The notes beneath the pieces were generated by a model. It saw only the letters and a list, made by a program, of their open reading frames with translations. It made no database searches and was not told where the DNA came from. Shown piece after piece: positions 1 through 8,902 of a DNA stretch of 64,000 nt (position 1 is its first letter; every line of letters begins with the position of its first letter). Both the position numbers and the translations under genes were made by a program. The stretch is taken from the NCBI RefSeq assembly GCF_900095735.1, contig NZ_FNLO01000012.1:62404-126403 (forward strand). The letters are read 5' to 3'. This stretch comes from Chitinasiproducens palmae. GTDB lineage: Bacteria > Pseudomonadota > Gammaproteobacteria > Burkholderiales > Burkholderiaceae.

Positions 1-737
<737 letters not shown>

Positions 738-910
738 TCACGGCGGGCCGGGCAGCGACGCGCCGCACATGGCGCGGCATGCCGGCAACGGTACCGACGA
801 GGCGCCGGTCTGCGCCAGCCGGACGAGCGGCGGCTCGGGGCATCGGTCGGCCAGGCAAGGCCCGCATTCTACCATCGGCGGCCGGACCGCCGGCCGCCCG
901 GTCCGCTCGC

Positions 911-1993
911 TCAGGCCAGGCCCAGTTCGCGCAGCAGCGACTGCGCCTGCGGCAGCGTGCCCTGCGCGGTCGGCTCGAACGAAAAGGCATGGGCCGAAGC
1001 GATCTGCGCGAAATGCTGGTGGCTGCTGCGATCGTAGGCAGGATCGTAATGGCGCGCGATCAGTTCCGCGAACAGCGCTTCCCGTGCATCCTCGTCGACC
1101 ATGACCTGCCAGCGCGCGACCTGCTCGCGGCTGTGCAGACCGACCAAGCGCTCGAGCTGCGCCTTGAAGTTCGCCGGGTCCGCGAACAGATGCGCATAGT
1201 CCTGCAGCAGGAAGGCGATCCGATCCGCCTGACTGGCCTGGACCTGCACACAACGCCCCGCATGCAGCGCGGCGAGCAACGGCGCCGGCAGCGTGATGGC
1301 GCCGATGCGCCGGCTTTCGGCCTCGACGAACACGGGCCGCGCCACATCCAGCCCCTGCAGCGCCAGCAGCAGGGCCGAGTCGAACGCCTTCTGCGTCGGC
1401 TGCGGCGCATCCGGCATCGCGCCGAGCAGCGAGCCGCGATGCCGGGCGAGCCCTTCCAGGTCGAGCGTCTGCGCGCCGGCCGCATGCAGCGCGTGCAGCA
1501 ACCGGGTCTTGCCGGTGCCGGTATGGCCGACCAGCGCGATGCAGCGCAGGCGGGTCGGCAACGTCTGAAGCGCGTCGAGCACCGACCGGCGGTAGGTCTT
1601 GTAGCCGCCGTCGAGCTGCCGGGCCTGCCAACCGATCAGATTGAACCAGGTGGTCATCGAGCCGGAGCGCTTGCCGCCTCGCCAGCAATAGATCATCGGG
1701 CGCCAGTTGCGCGGCCGGTCGGCGAAGGTGGTGTCGAGGTGCCGGGCAATGTTGCGCGCGACCATCGCCGCGCCCACGCGCGTCGCCTCGAACACCGAGA
1801 CCTGGCGATACAGCGTGCCGACGATGACGCGTTCCTCGTTGCTGAGGACCGGGGCGTTCACGGCGCCGGGGATGTGATCCTCGACGTACTCGAGCGGCGT
1901 GCGCACGTCGACGATTTCGTCGAACGCATCACGCGCGTCGAGCGGGACAATCAGGTTTTTCAAGGCGGTCGCCAACGGGGTGCCGGCGCGCAC
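911..1993 (-). CDS. mnmH: tRNA 2-selenouridine/geranyl-2-thiouridine synthase
   Basis: MnmH (SelU, YbbB) acts on 2-thiouridine at wobble position 34 of tRNAs for Lys, Glu and Gln, geranylating it and then replacing sulfur with selenium. The N-terminal half is a rhodanese domain with the active-site Cys at about residue 103 in YCWRGGKRSGSM. The C-terminal half has a P-loop, GHTGTGKT, at about 156-163. The length of 360 residues is normal for the family. The start is GTG at 1993 with a weak ribosome-binding site; an internal TTG about 8 codons later would fit the family equally well. Selenium use would need SelD, which is not in this window. Confidence 0.93.
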   Translation of the reverse strand: MRAGTPLATALKNLIVPLDARDAFDEIVDVRTPLEYVEDHIPGAVNAPVLSNEERVIVGTLYRQVSVFEATRVGAAMVARNIARHLDTTFADRPRNWRPMIYCWRGGKRSGSMTTWFNLIGWQARQLDGGYKTYRRSVLDALQTLPTRLRCIALVGHTGTGKTRLLHALHAAGAQTLDLEGLARHRGSLLGAMPDAPQPTQKAFDSALLLALQGLDVARPVFVEAESRRIGAITLPAPLLAALHAGRCVQVQASQADRIAFLLQDYAHLFADPANFKAQLERLVGLHSREQVARWQVMVDEDAREALFAELIARHYDPAYDRSSHQHFAQIASAHAFSFEPTAQGTLPQAQSLLRELGLA

Positions 1994-2781
1994 GGGCTGT
2001 GCGCGACGAACGACGCGGGAATCAAGCAGGCCGTGCAGCGGCGGGACCCGTCAGCGGCGGCGACCATCTGGGCGCCGGCGGCCCGGCGCAGCGCGCGATT
2101 ATCGCATGGCGTCCGGGCCGATGCAGCCGCCGCCCCGGCGCCCGGGCGCCGCCGATTGCGGCGGCAAAGGCGGCGCGTCCGTCCCGGCATGCCGACACGC
2201 CCGCGCTGCGTGTGCGTCGGGCTCGCATCGCTGACGCGCCGAGTCCATCCGGGATAATCCCGTTTTGGCAAATGCGATAATCGGCAGCGCGAGCGAGATA
2301 ATCGTGCGATGCACGGCGCGGCGCATGCCGCTGGCCCGTACAGATAATCAGCGAGATAATGCCGCCTTTTGAAACGCGCGTTTGAATGTGGCCCCGGCCT
2401 TTAGCGCGCGTGACGATGAGGATTGTCGGGACGACTTTGGTGAGGCGACGTCCCGGTGGCAACGCAGCGCAACCGCCTTCTTGCCGCGATGCCGGCCGCC
2501 GTCATTGCGCCTTGGTGGCCGTCTTGCTCGCGAGCCGGTCCGCGACTGAAGCGCGATCTCGGCCATTCCTGGCGCGAGGCCTGCCGTCAGGTGTGGCATC
2601 CACGCGACGGAACGCCGGGCGTCCGGATCGAGAATGCCCGCCGCGCAAGCGCAAAACCGGACTGGCAGCCAACCGGCCGAGGCCGGCGCGCGGCGAAGCC
2701 AGGCCCGGCGTCGACGCGTTGGCGCGCGGCGCGGGTTGTCGCCGCCCCCCGCGCGGCCAGCAGGATTCGCACGCCGCTGCC
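1994..2781. other. Long intergenic region without a supported gene
   Basis: About 790 bases between mnmH and the cytochrome operon promoter. The open frames here are arginine- and proline-rich readings without family features. The only clear structure is a cluster of GATAAT(C) motifs at 2253-2360. Confidence 0.6.
2253..2360. repeat. Cluster of five GATAAT(C) motifs
   Basis: GATAATC starts at 2253, 2276, 2297 and 2343, and GATAAT at 2355. The first lies in the small palindrome GGGAT-A-ATCCC. Intervals of 23, 21 and 46 are near multiples of two helical turns. The role is unknown: the motifs could be regulator sites or chance -10-like sequences. Confidence 0.5.
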
Positions 2782-2822
2782 TTGACCTAGGTCATGAAAA
2801 CGCCCGTGATTTCGTGTAATAC
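2782..2822 (+). promoter_or_regulatory. FNR/FixK-type box and -10 element for the ba3 oxidase operon
   Basis: TTGACCTAGGTCAT (2782-2795) contains the perfect palindrome TGACCTAGGTCA and matches the FNR/FixK consensus TTGA-N6-TCAA with one mismatch. A -10-like TAATAC lies at 2817-2822. With transcription starting about 7 bases later, the box is centred near -41, the position expected for a class II FNR-activated promoter. This implies induction at low oxygen. The geometry is read from sequence; the regulator identity is inferred. Confidence 0.68.
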
Positions 2823-2949
2823 TTTCAAGGCATAAATCGGTATGGCACTCACTGCACGCCATATCGGGGCGCCGGGCGCGATTGGCTCGCACGCTAATGC
2901 GATGGGTTTCCCCACTCCACGCCCAATACAACGCAGACGGAGAAATTGC

Positions 2950-3672
2950 GTGCTTGATTGGAAACGACCGCTGGTTGCCGGCCTCACCGCGCTCGGCACA
3001 TTGATTATCTCGGCGAGTGCGAACGCCCAGTCGAGCAATGCCCCGAAACCGCCGCCGGATACGATGGAGGCGCGCGTCATGGCGTGCGCCGCCTGTCACG
3101 GCGTGCAAGGCGCCGGCCTCGACAACAACTACTTCCCGCGCCTCGCGGGACGTCCCGCCGGCTATCTCTACGAGCAGCTCCGCGCCTTCCGCGACGGCAC
3201 GCGCAGCTACGCGCCGATGAATGCGCTGCTGGCGTATCTGAGCGACGACTATCTCCACAAGATGGCCGAGTACTACGCCGCTCAGCAGCCGCCGTTTCCG
3301 CCGCACCGCGGCAATCTGCGCACCGATGCGATTCGCGAGCAGGGCCGGCGATTGGTTGCCAACGGCGACGCGGCACGCGGCATTCCGGCGTGCGCGACCT
3401 GCCACGGCGCCTCGCTTACCGGACTCGAACCCGGCATTCCCGGGCTGCTCGGTCTGAACGCGTCCTATCTCTCCGGACAGCTCGGCGAATTCCGCGCGCA
3501 TACGCGCCGCGGCGCACGCCCCGACTGCATGGCCAACGTCGCCGCGAAGCTCAGCGACGCCGATATCACCGCCGTGTCCGCCTATCTCGCCGCGCAGCCG
3601 AAGCCGGCCGACGCGGCACCCGCGCGCCAGACGGCCGAACTGCCGCTGGTATGCGGCTCGCAGGCCCGCTAG
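2950..3672 (+). CDS. Dihaem cytochrome c (cytochrome c4-like), secreted
   Basis: An exported electron carrier with two haem sites: CAACH near residues 46-50 and CATCH near 148-152, each starting a cytochrome c fold, as in cytochrome c4. The GTG at 2950 follows a GGAGA ribosome-binding site and gives a signal peptide with a cleavage site after about ANA-Q, so it is preferred to the in-frame ATG at 2842, which adds 36 charged residues. The mature protein is about 213 residues. It is the first gene of the oxidase operon, 120 bases after the predicted transcription start, and probably delivers electrons to the oxidase. Confidence 0.85.
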   Translation: MLDWKRPLVAGLTALGTLIISASANAQSSNAPKPPPDTMEARVMACAACHGVQGAGLDNNYFPRLAGRPAGYLYEQLRAFRDGTRSYAPMNALLAYLSDDYLHKMAEYYAAQQPPFPPHRGNLRTDAIREQGRRLVANGDAARGIPACATCHGASLTGLEPGIPGLLGLNASYLSGQLGEFRAHTRRGARPDCMANVAAKLSDADITAVSAYLAAQPKPADAAPARQTAELPLVCGSQAR

Positions 3673-3685
3673 GAGACGATCGAGG

Positions 3686-4960
3686 ATGTTCATCACAACG
3701 AGCCAGACCATGGTCCGTACCGCGCTCAAGAGCGCCCTGGCCCTGCTCATTGGCCTGGGCGCCAGCAGCGCGCACGCGGCGAGCGCCGACGAGATCAAGC
3801 GCGGCGAATACCTCGCGCGCGCCGGCGACTGTATTGCCTGCCACACCGATCCCACCGGCCACCGCTTCTCCGGCGGCCGCGCCATGCCGACGCCGTTCGG
3901 CACGATCTATACGCCGAACATCACGCCGGATCGCGAAACCGGCATCGGCAACTGGACCGCGGAAGAGTTCTACAACATGATGCGCACCGGCCGCTCGCGC
4001 GACGGTACGTATCTGTACCCGGCCATGCCGTTCCCGGCCTATACGAAGGTGACGCGCGCCGACTCGGACGCAATCTTCGCATTCCTGAAGTCGGTGCCGG
4101 CGGTCCGGCAACCGAACCGGCCGCATGACCTGCGCTTCCCGTACAACAACCGGAACCTGCTGATCGGCTGGCGCACGCTGTTCTTCCGCGAAGGCGAATA
4201 CCAGCCCGATCCGAAGCAGTCGGCCGAGTGGAACCGCGGCGCCTACCTGGTGCAGGGGCTGGGCCACTGCGCGTCGTGCCACACCGCGATCAACGCGCTC
4301 GGTGGCTCGTCCACCTCCAAGCCGTTCGAGGGCGGCCTGATCCCGATGCAGGACTGGTACGCGCCGTCGCTGACGTCGAACCGCGAAGCGGGCCTCGGCG
4401 AATGGAGCCTGAAAGACATCGCCGACCTGCTGCAGACCGGCGTGTCGCAGCGCGGCGCGGTGTACGGCCCGATGTCGGAGGTCGTGCACAACAGCCTGCA
4501 GTACATGAGCGACGCGGATACGCGTGCGATGTCCGTGTATCTGAAGTCCCTGCCCGACCGCTCCGGTGGCTCGGCCACGCCGGCCAGCGCGCCGCGCCCG
4601 ACACTGAACGCCACGGAACAGCGCCGCTACAACGAAGGCCAGAAGATCTACGCAGCGCAGTGCGCGGTCTGCCACGCCAGCGACGGTCGCGGCATGCCGC
4701 CGCACTTCCCGCCGCTGGCCAACAACCAGTCGATCCAGATGCAGTCGGCGGTCAATCCGATCCGCATGGTGCTCAACGGCGGCTATCCGCCCGCCACGGC
4801 GAAGAATCCGATGCCGTACGGCATGCCGCCGTTCGCACAGATGCTCAACGACGAACAGGTCGCGGCGGTGGTGACCTACGTGCGCCTCGCCTGGGGCAAC
4901 GTCGGCACCCCCGTCACGCCCGCGCAGGCCAATACGCTGCGCAAAGCTCCGCTGAACTGA
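3686..4960 (+). CDS. Trihaem cytochrome c, alcohol/gluconate dehydrogenase subunit type
   Basis: A periplasmic trihaem cytochrome of the kind that serves as electron-transfer subunit of membrane alcohol, gluconate and aldehyde dehydrogenases. Haem motifs are CIACH (about 49-53), CASCH (about 195-199) and CAVCH (about 326-330), with the typical GRAMPTPFGTIYTPNITPD stretch after the first. A signal peptide ends near AHA; the ATG at residue 9 could also be the start. No dehydrogenase subunit is encoded nearby. Its place 13 bases after the c4-like gene and before the oxidase subunits suggests it feeds the ba3 oxidase, perhaps collecting electrons from several dehydrogenases. Confidence 0.85.
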   Translation: MFITTSQTMVRTALKSALALLIGLGASSAHAASADEIKRGEYLARAGDCIACHTDPTGHRFSGGRAMPTPFGTIYTPNITPDRETGIGNWTAEEFYNMMRTGRSRDGTYLYPAMPFPAYTKVTRADSDAIFAFLKSVPAVRQPNRPHDLRFPYNNRNLLIGWRTLFFREGEYQPDPKQSAEWNRGAYLVQGLGHCASCHTAINALGGSSTSKPFEGGLIPMQDWYAPSLTSNREAGLGEWSLKDIADLLQTGVSQRGAVYGPMSEVVHNSLQYMSDADTRAMSVYLKSLPDRSGGSATPASAPRPTLNATEQRRYNEGQKIYAAQCAVCHASDGRGMPPHFPPLANNQSIQMQSAVNPIRMVLNGGYPPATAKNPMPYGMPPFAQMLNDEQVAAVVTYVRLAWGNVGTPVTPAQANTLRKAPLN

Positions 4961-4980
4961 GGACAACACGCCACGCTGCC

Positions 4981-5166
4981 ATGAAGCCTGACTCTCTACC
5001 AACGGCCGACGATCCGCGCGCGGCCAATGACGACGCCGTGCTCGACATCGTCGAGCGCGGTCCCAAGGGCGCCCTCTGGGTTGCCGGCATCGCGACCGCA
5101 ATCGTCTTTGCGATCTGGTTCATCTTCTATTTCGCGGCCTACGTGCCGCGCGGCGCGGTGTCCTGA
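4981..5166 (+). CDS. Small membrane subunit of ba3-type cytochrome oxidase (subunit IIA-like)
   Basis: A 61-residue protein: a polar N-terminus, then one transmembrane helix (about residues 33-53, VAGIATAIVFAIWFIFYFAA) and a short tail. Size, single helix and position directly before subunit II match the small subunit IIA of ba3/CbaABD oxidases, in which subunit II lacks its first helix. It starts with ATG 20 bases after the trihaem cytochrome and stops 3 bases before subunit II. It is identified by context and topology, since a protein this short has few diagnostic residues. Confidence 0.75.
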   Translation: MKPDSLPTADDPRAANDDAVLDIVERGPKGALWVAGIATAIVFAIWFIFYFAAYVPRGAVS

Positions 5167-5169
5167 ACC

Positions 5170-5748
5170 ATGAGCCGAGAACATCCCTCCTCCACGGCCG
5201 CGCACCGGGCCGAAGCGGTCGCCGCGCGCGTCGAGAAACGCTGGGCCTACATTTCCGTCGGCCTGATCCTGCTGCTCATCGCGGTGATGATCTATTCCGG
5301 CCTGCACTCGGCGGCGCAGCCGCCATCGCGCGTCGAGACCATCGACCCGGCCACGCTGCACCTGTCCGGCGAGTTCACCGAGAACAATCTGGGTACCACG
5401 CTGCAGCCCGACGGCTCGGCCGTGGTGCGCGTGGTCGCCCAGATCTACTCGTTCACGCCGCAGTGCATCCTTGTCCCGGCGCAGACGCCGCTCACCTTCC
5501 GCGCCACCAGCTCGGACGTGGTGCACGGCTTCCTCGTCTACGACACCAACATCAACACGATGGTCGAGCCGGGCTTCGTTTCGACCTTCCGCTATCAGTT
5601 CGACAAGCCGGGCGACCATCTGATGCCGTGCCACGAATTCTGCGGCACCGGCCACGAAGGCATGTGGGCACGCGTGAAAGTGATCGAAAAATCCGAATAT
5701 ATGAAGCTTGCGGCGGCAGGTCGGGGGAACAGCTGTGTTCAACGTTAA
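5170..5748 (+). CDS. cbaB: Cytochrome c oxidase subunit II, ba3 type
   Basis: Subunit II holds the dinuclear CuA centre that accepts electrons from cytochrome c. One transmembrane helix (about 27-44) anchors a periplasmic cupredoxin domain. CuA ligands are visible: His near 119 (DVVHGF) and the cluster CHEFCGTGHEGM at about 154-165, giving C154, E156, C158, H162 and M165. The length of 192 residues fits the ba3 family, which has a single helix. The 3' end overlaps the start of subunit I by 14 bases, indicating translational coupling. Confidence 0.93.
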   Translation: MSREHPSSTAAHRAEAVAARVEKRWAYISVGLILLLIAVMIYSGLHSAAQPPSRVETIDPATLHLSGEFTENNLGTTLQPDGSAVVRVVAQIYSFTPQCILVPAQTPLTFRATSSDVVHGFLVYDTNINTMVEPGFVSTFRYQFDKPGDHLMPCHEFCGTGHEGMWARVKVIEKSEYMKLAAAGRGNSCVQR

Positions 5749-7357
5749 ACGACTCGTTCTCGCCCATTTCTGGCTGGCCTTCGTCGCGTTCGCCGTCGCG
5801 CTGGTGCTGGGCGAGTGGCAGATGTACGTGCGGAGCCCGCTGCATGCATGGCTGACGCACGCCGAATGGTATTACCGCTCGGTCACCGCGCACGGCTCGG
5901 CGATGGCCTACGTGCTGCCGACCCTGGTGGCGATGGGCTTCGGCTACGCGATCACCGAGCTTTCGCTGAAGCGTCCGCTGATCGGCATCAAGTGGGCCTG
6001 GGCCAGCTTCTGGCTGGTGGCGGTGGGCGCGGTGATGGCCATGACGCCGGTCGCGATGGGTCTGGCGTCGGTGCTCTACACCTTCTACCCGCCGATGGTC
6101 GGCAACCCGTTCTACTACCTCGGCGTTGTGCTGGTGGTGGTCGGCTCGTGGATCTGGGTGGCGCTGACCTCGATCAACCTGCACGCCTGGAAACGCGACA
6201 ACCCCGGCGTGCCGGTACCGCTTGCGATGTTCGCCAGCACCGCCGGTGCCTATCTGTGGGCCTGGACGGCAGTGGGCGCCGCGCTCGAGATCCTGCTGCA
6301 GATCCTGCCGGCGGCCGTCGGCCTGACCGATCGCATCGATGCCGGCCTGTCACGCGTGCTGTTCTCCTGGACTCTGCATGCGATCGTGTACTTCTGGCTG
6401 ATCCCGGCCTACATCGCGTACTACACGATCGTGCCGCGCGCGATCGGCGGGCGCCTGTACAGCGATTCGATGGCCCGCATCTCCTTCGTGCTGTTCCTGG
6501 TGTTCGCGATGCCGATCGGCATCCACCACTTGTTCGCCGATCCGCAGGTGGGCTCGGGCTTCAAGTTCGTGCACGCGATCTTCACCGGCATGGTGTCGGT
6601 GCCGACGCTGCTGACCATCTTCACGGTGTGCGCCTCGGTCGAGATCGCCTCGCGCCTGCGCGGCGGCCACGGCGCGTTCGGCTGGCTGAAGGCCCTGCCC
6701 TGGCGCAACCCGATGATGCTGGTCATCGCCTTCTCGTTCGTGATGCTCGGCTTCGGCGGCGCCGGCGGCCTGATCAACATGAGCTACCAGCTCGACATGA
6801 CGGTGCACAACACGCAGTGGATCACCGGCCACTTCCACCTGATCTTCGGCGGCGCGGTGGTGATCATGTACTTCGCGATCGCCTATGACCTGTGGCCGCA
6901 TCTCACCGGCCGCCTGCTGGCCAGCGCCCGTCTGGTGCGCACCCAGCTGTGGCTGTGGTTCGTCGGGATGATCGTGTTGAGCTTCCCGTGGCACTACACG
7001 GGCCTGCTCGGCATGCCGCGCCGGATGTCGTTCTACGACTACAGCGACCCGCTGATCGCGACGGTCGGCCTGCCGGTGATCATGTCGGTGGTCGGCGGTG
7101 CGATCCTGGTGATCTCGGGCCTGCTGTTCGTCTACATCCTGGCACGTTCGCACTTCACGCCGCGCCAGGACCCAGGTCCCTACACATTCTCGGTGGCGGT
7201 GCATCCGCCGACCCGCGTGCCGGTTGCGTTGAACTCGTTCGCGCTGTGGATCGCGATGATGGTAGGCCTGACGCTCGTCAACTACGGCTTCCCGATCGCG
7301 CAGTTGCTGGCCAAGGGTGAATCGGTGCCGGTCGTGCGCATGGGAGATCAGCAATGA
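5735..7357 (+). CDS. cbaA: Cytochrome c oxidase subunit I, ba3 type (haem-copper oxidase family B)
   Basis: The catalytic subunit that reduces oxygen to water and pumps protons, with about 13 membrane helices. Ligand residues are in place: low-spin haem His near 53 (TAHGSAMAY) and 368 (TGHFHL), high-spin haem His near 366, CuB His near 215 with the cross-linked Tyr near 219 (HAIVY), and CuB His-His near 264-265 (GIHHLF). The HxxxY arrangement and the HFHLIFGG motif mark family B. The start is GTG at 5735 after a GGGGGAA ribosome-binding site, inside the 3' end of subunit II; longer readings from 5708 lack such a site. Confidence 0.94.
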   Translation: MFNVKRLVLAHFWLAFVAFAVALVLGEWQMYVRSPLHAWLTHAEWYYRSVTAHGSAMAYVLPTLVAMGFGYAITELSLKRPLIGIKWAWASFWLVAVGAVMAMTPVAMGLASVLYTFYPPMVGNPFYYLGVVLVVVGSWIWVALTSINLHAWKRDNPGVPVPLAMFASTAGAYLWAWTAVGAALEILLQILPAAVGLTDRIDAGLSRVLFSWTLHAIVYFWLIPAYIAYYTIVPRAIGGRLYSDSMARISFVLFLVFAMPIGIHHLFADPQVGSGFKFVHAIFTGMVSVPTLLTIFTVCASVEIASRLRGGHGAFGWLKALPWRNPMMLVIAFSFVMLGFGGAGGLINMSYQLDMTVHNTQWITGHFHLIFGGAVVIMYFAIAYDLWPHLTGRLLASARLVRTQLWLWFVGMIVLSFPWHYTGLLGMPRRMSFYDYSDPLIATVGLPVIMSVVGGAILVISGLLFVYILARSHFTPRQDPGPYTFSVAVHPPTRVPVALNSFALWIAMMVGLTLVNYGFPIAQLLAKGESVPVVRMGDQQ

Positions 7358-8178
7358 AACCCAGCTCCGATAACCGCAAGGAAGAAGCCCTCTTCACGCT
7401 GCGCAACAGTTGGCTCCGCAACACGGTCGGCGGCTTGATCGCGATCACCGTGGTCAGCATCGCCATCGCCTTCCTGTGGCTGCCGAGCGCGCAGAGCAAC
7501 GACGCGATCACCAGCCTCTGGCGGTCGATCTGCGGCGCAGCCGGCGTGCCGTTCAAATGGGGCGCGTCGCACACCATCGCGCCGCCGGTGCGCTCCAGTG
7601 ACGTGGTCCTGGACGCGAACCTGATCGACAGCCAGGATCCGCGCGCCGTCGGCCGGGGCGCGACGCTGGCCCAGCGCTGCACGATGTGCCACGGTGCCCA
7701 AGGCATCAGCAATGCGGACTCGCCGAACCTTGCCGGTCAGTATCCGATGGTCGTGTACAAGCAGTTGCACGACTACCAGAGCGGCAAGCGCGAGAACGTG
7801 GTAATGCAGGCGATGGTGCGCGACCTGAGCGAAGCGCAGATTCGCGATCTGGCCGCCTACTATGCGTACCTGCCGAAGCCGCCGGCGCGCTTCCCGACGC
7901 CGGGCACCGGCGCCGCCGCACCGCTGATCGTCAGCGCCGGCGCACCGGTGCGCAATATCGCACCGTGCGCTTCCTGCCACGGTCCAATGGGGCGCAGCAC
8001 CGGCGCACCGTGGATCCAGGGCATGCCCGAGGTCTATCTTCGCGACCAACTGATCGCGTTCCGCAGCGGCGCGCGTCACAACGACGTCAACGAGCAGATG
8101 CGTAACGTCGCGCGCCAGATGACGGACGAGGAAATTCAGGCGGCGTCGAAATATTACGCGTCCCTGCCTCAGAACTGA
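7354..8178 (+). CDS. Membrane-anchored dihaem cytochrome c (c4-like)
   Basis: An N-terminal helix (about residues 26-43, uncleaved by appearance) is followed by a periplasmic part with two haem sites, CTMCH (about 109-113) and CASCH (about 205-209). Both domains resemble cytochrome c4 (PNLAGQYPMVVYKQL; GRSTGAPWIQGMP). The ATG overlaps the stop of subunit I by 4 bases, so it is translated with the oxidase and is the most likely direct, tethered electron donor to CuA. It ends the operon and is followed by a strong terminator. Confidence 0.88.
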   Translation: MKPSSDNRKEEALFTLRNSWLRNTVGGLIAITVVSIAIAFLWLPSAQSNDAITSLWRSICGAAGVPFKWGASHTIAPPVRSSDVVLDANLIDSQDPRAVGRGATLAQRCTMCHGAQGISNADSPNLAGQYPMVVYKQLHDYQSGKRENVVMQAMVRDLSEAQIRDLAAYYAYLPKPPARFPTPGTGAAAPLIVSAGAPVRNIAPCASCHGPMGRSTGAPWIQGMPEVYLRDQLIAFRSGARHNDVNEQMRNVARQMTDEEIQAASKYYASLPQN

Positions 8179-8206
8179 ACGGCACGTCCGTTCGCACGAC
8201 ATGCAA

Positions 8207-8230
8207 GGGCGGCCTGGGGCCGCCCTTTTT
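8207..8230 (+). terminator. Rho-independent terminator of the ba3 oxidase operon
   Basis: GGGCGGCC (8207-8214), a 3-base loop, GGCCGCCC (8218-8225), then five T. It lies 29 bases after the last cytochrome gene. Confidence 0.9.
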
Positions 8231-8366
8231 CATGTCCGCGTCGCCCGGAGCGCGGACGGCCCGGTTCCGGTCCGCGCCGTCGGCCGAGTCCGCGCAGAGC
8301 GGTTAAGATGAAAGTCCGAGGCCGGGCCATCGCGGCTGCCAGGCACCCTCCGCCCCTCACGACTTC

Positions 8367-8660
8367 ATGCAAGCTAACAATTTCTTCGAGTGGCTGGGCA
8401 ATCTGCTCGGCAGGATGATCCGCTTCGTCGTCAGCCTCGCCGAACGCCTGCTGTCGGGCCTGCGCGGCGCGTTCAGCGACTTCTTCTCCGGCCTGACCGG
8501 CGCGGTCGGCATCAGCCCGACGCTGTTCAACGTGGTGTGGCTGGTGCTCGGGCTGCTGCTGCTGTACGCCGCGGTGCGCGCCTTCCTGGCCCGCGCCATC
8601 GTCGCCGGCATCGTCTGGCTGGTCCTCGCCGTCTTCGTGCTGAGCGCGCTGATGGGTTGA
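8367..8660 (+). CDS. Small membrane protein of unknown function
   Basis: A 97-residue protein with an amphipathic N-terminal half (FFEWLGNLLGRMIRFVV) and two hydrophobic segments at about residues 54-70 and 76-95. I do not recognise a family. It stands alone between the oxidase operon terminator and katA, with ATG at 8367 and no strong ribosome-binding site. The amino-acid pattern (regular hydrophobic helices, no arginine-rich runs) supports a real gene rather than a shadow frame. Confidence 0.65.
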   Translation: MQANNFFEWLGNLLGRMIRFVVSLAERLLSGLRGAFSDFFSGLTGAVGISPTLFNVVWLVLGLLLLYAAVRAFLARAIVAGIVWLVLAVFVLSALMG

Positions 8661-8704
8661 GCAGGTACGACACCGCAACGCGCGATGTGTGGACCCTGGG
8701 CGCT

Positions 8705-8736
8705 GGGCTGATGGGCTGATGGGCTGATCGGCTCAT
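8705..8736. repeat. 8-bp tandem repeat (GGGCTGAT)
   Basis: Three exact copies of GGGCTGAT at 8705, 8713 and 8721 and a fourth diverged copy (CGGCTCAT). A separate duplicated CACACGCGCAAA lies at about 8766-8793. The region is non-coding, between convergent genes. Confidence 0.85.
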
Positions 8737-8794
8737 GGGCGTGGCGGCATCCATGCCATATACGGCACACGCGCAAATGGCACACGCGCAAACC

Positions 8795-8821
8795 AAAAGG
8801 CCCGCGCTGGTGGCGCAGGCC
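8795..8821 (-). terminator. Rho-independent terminator of katA
   Basis: Read on the minus strand: GGCCTGCGC, 5-base loop, GCGCGGGCC (nine pairs with one G-T), then TTTT. It lies about 80 bases after the katA stop. Confidence 0.8.
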
Positions 8822-8902
8822 CACCTGCGGCGACGGGCAATCGCTGCCGCCGGGACCGCTCGCTTGAGCGGCCGGCGCGGGTAACGTCAGGCCGCTATGA
8901 GG

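Noticed and set aside
2842-2949. Upstream ATG start for the first cytochrome gene
   Set aside because: It would put 36 charged and basic residues before the signal peptide; GTG at 2950 has a ribosome-binding site and gives a normal signal sequence.
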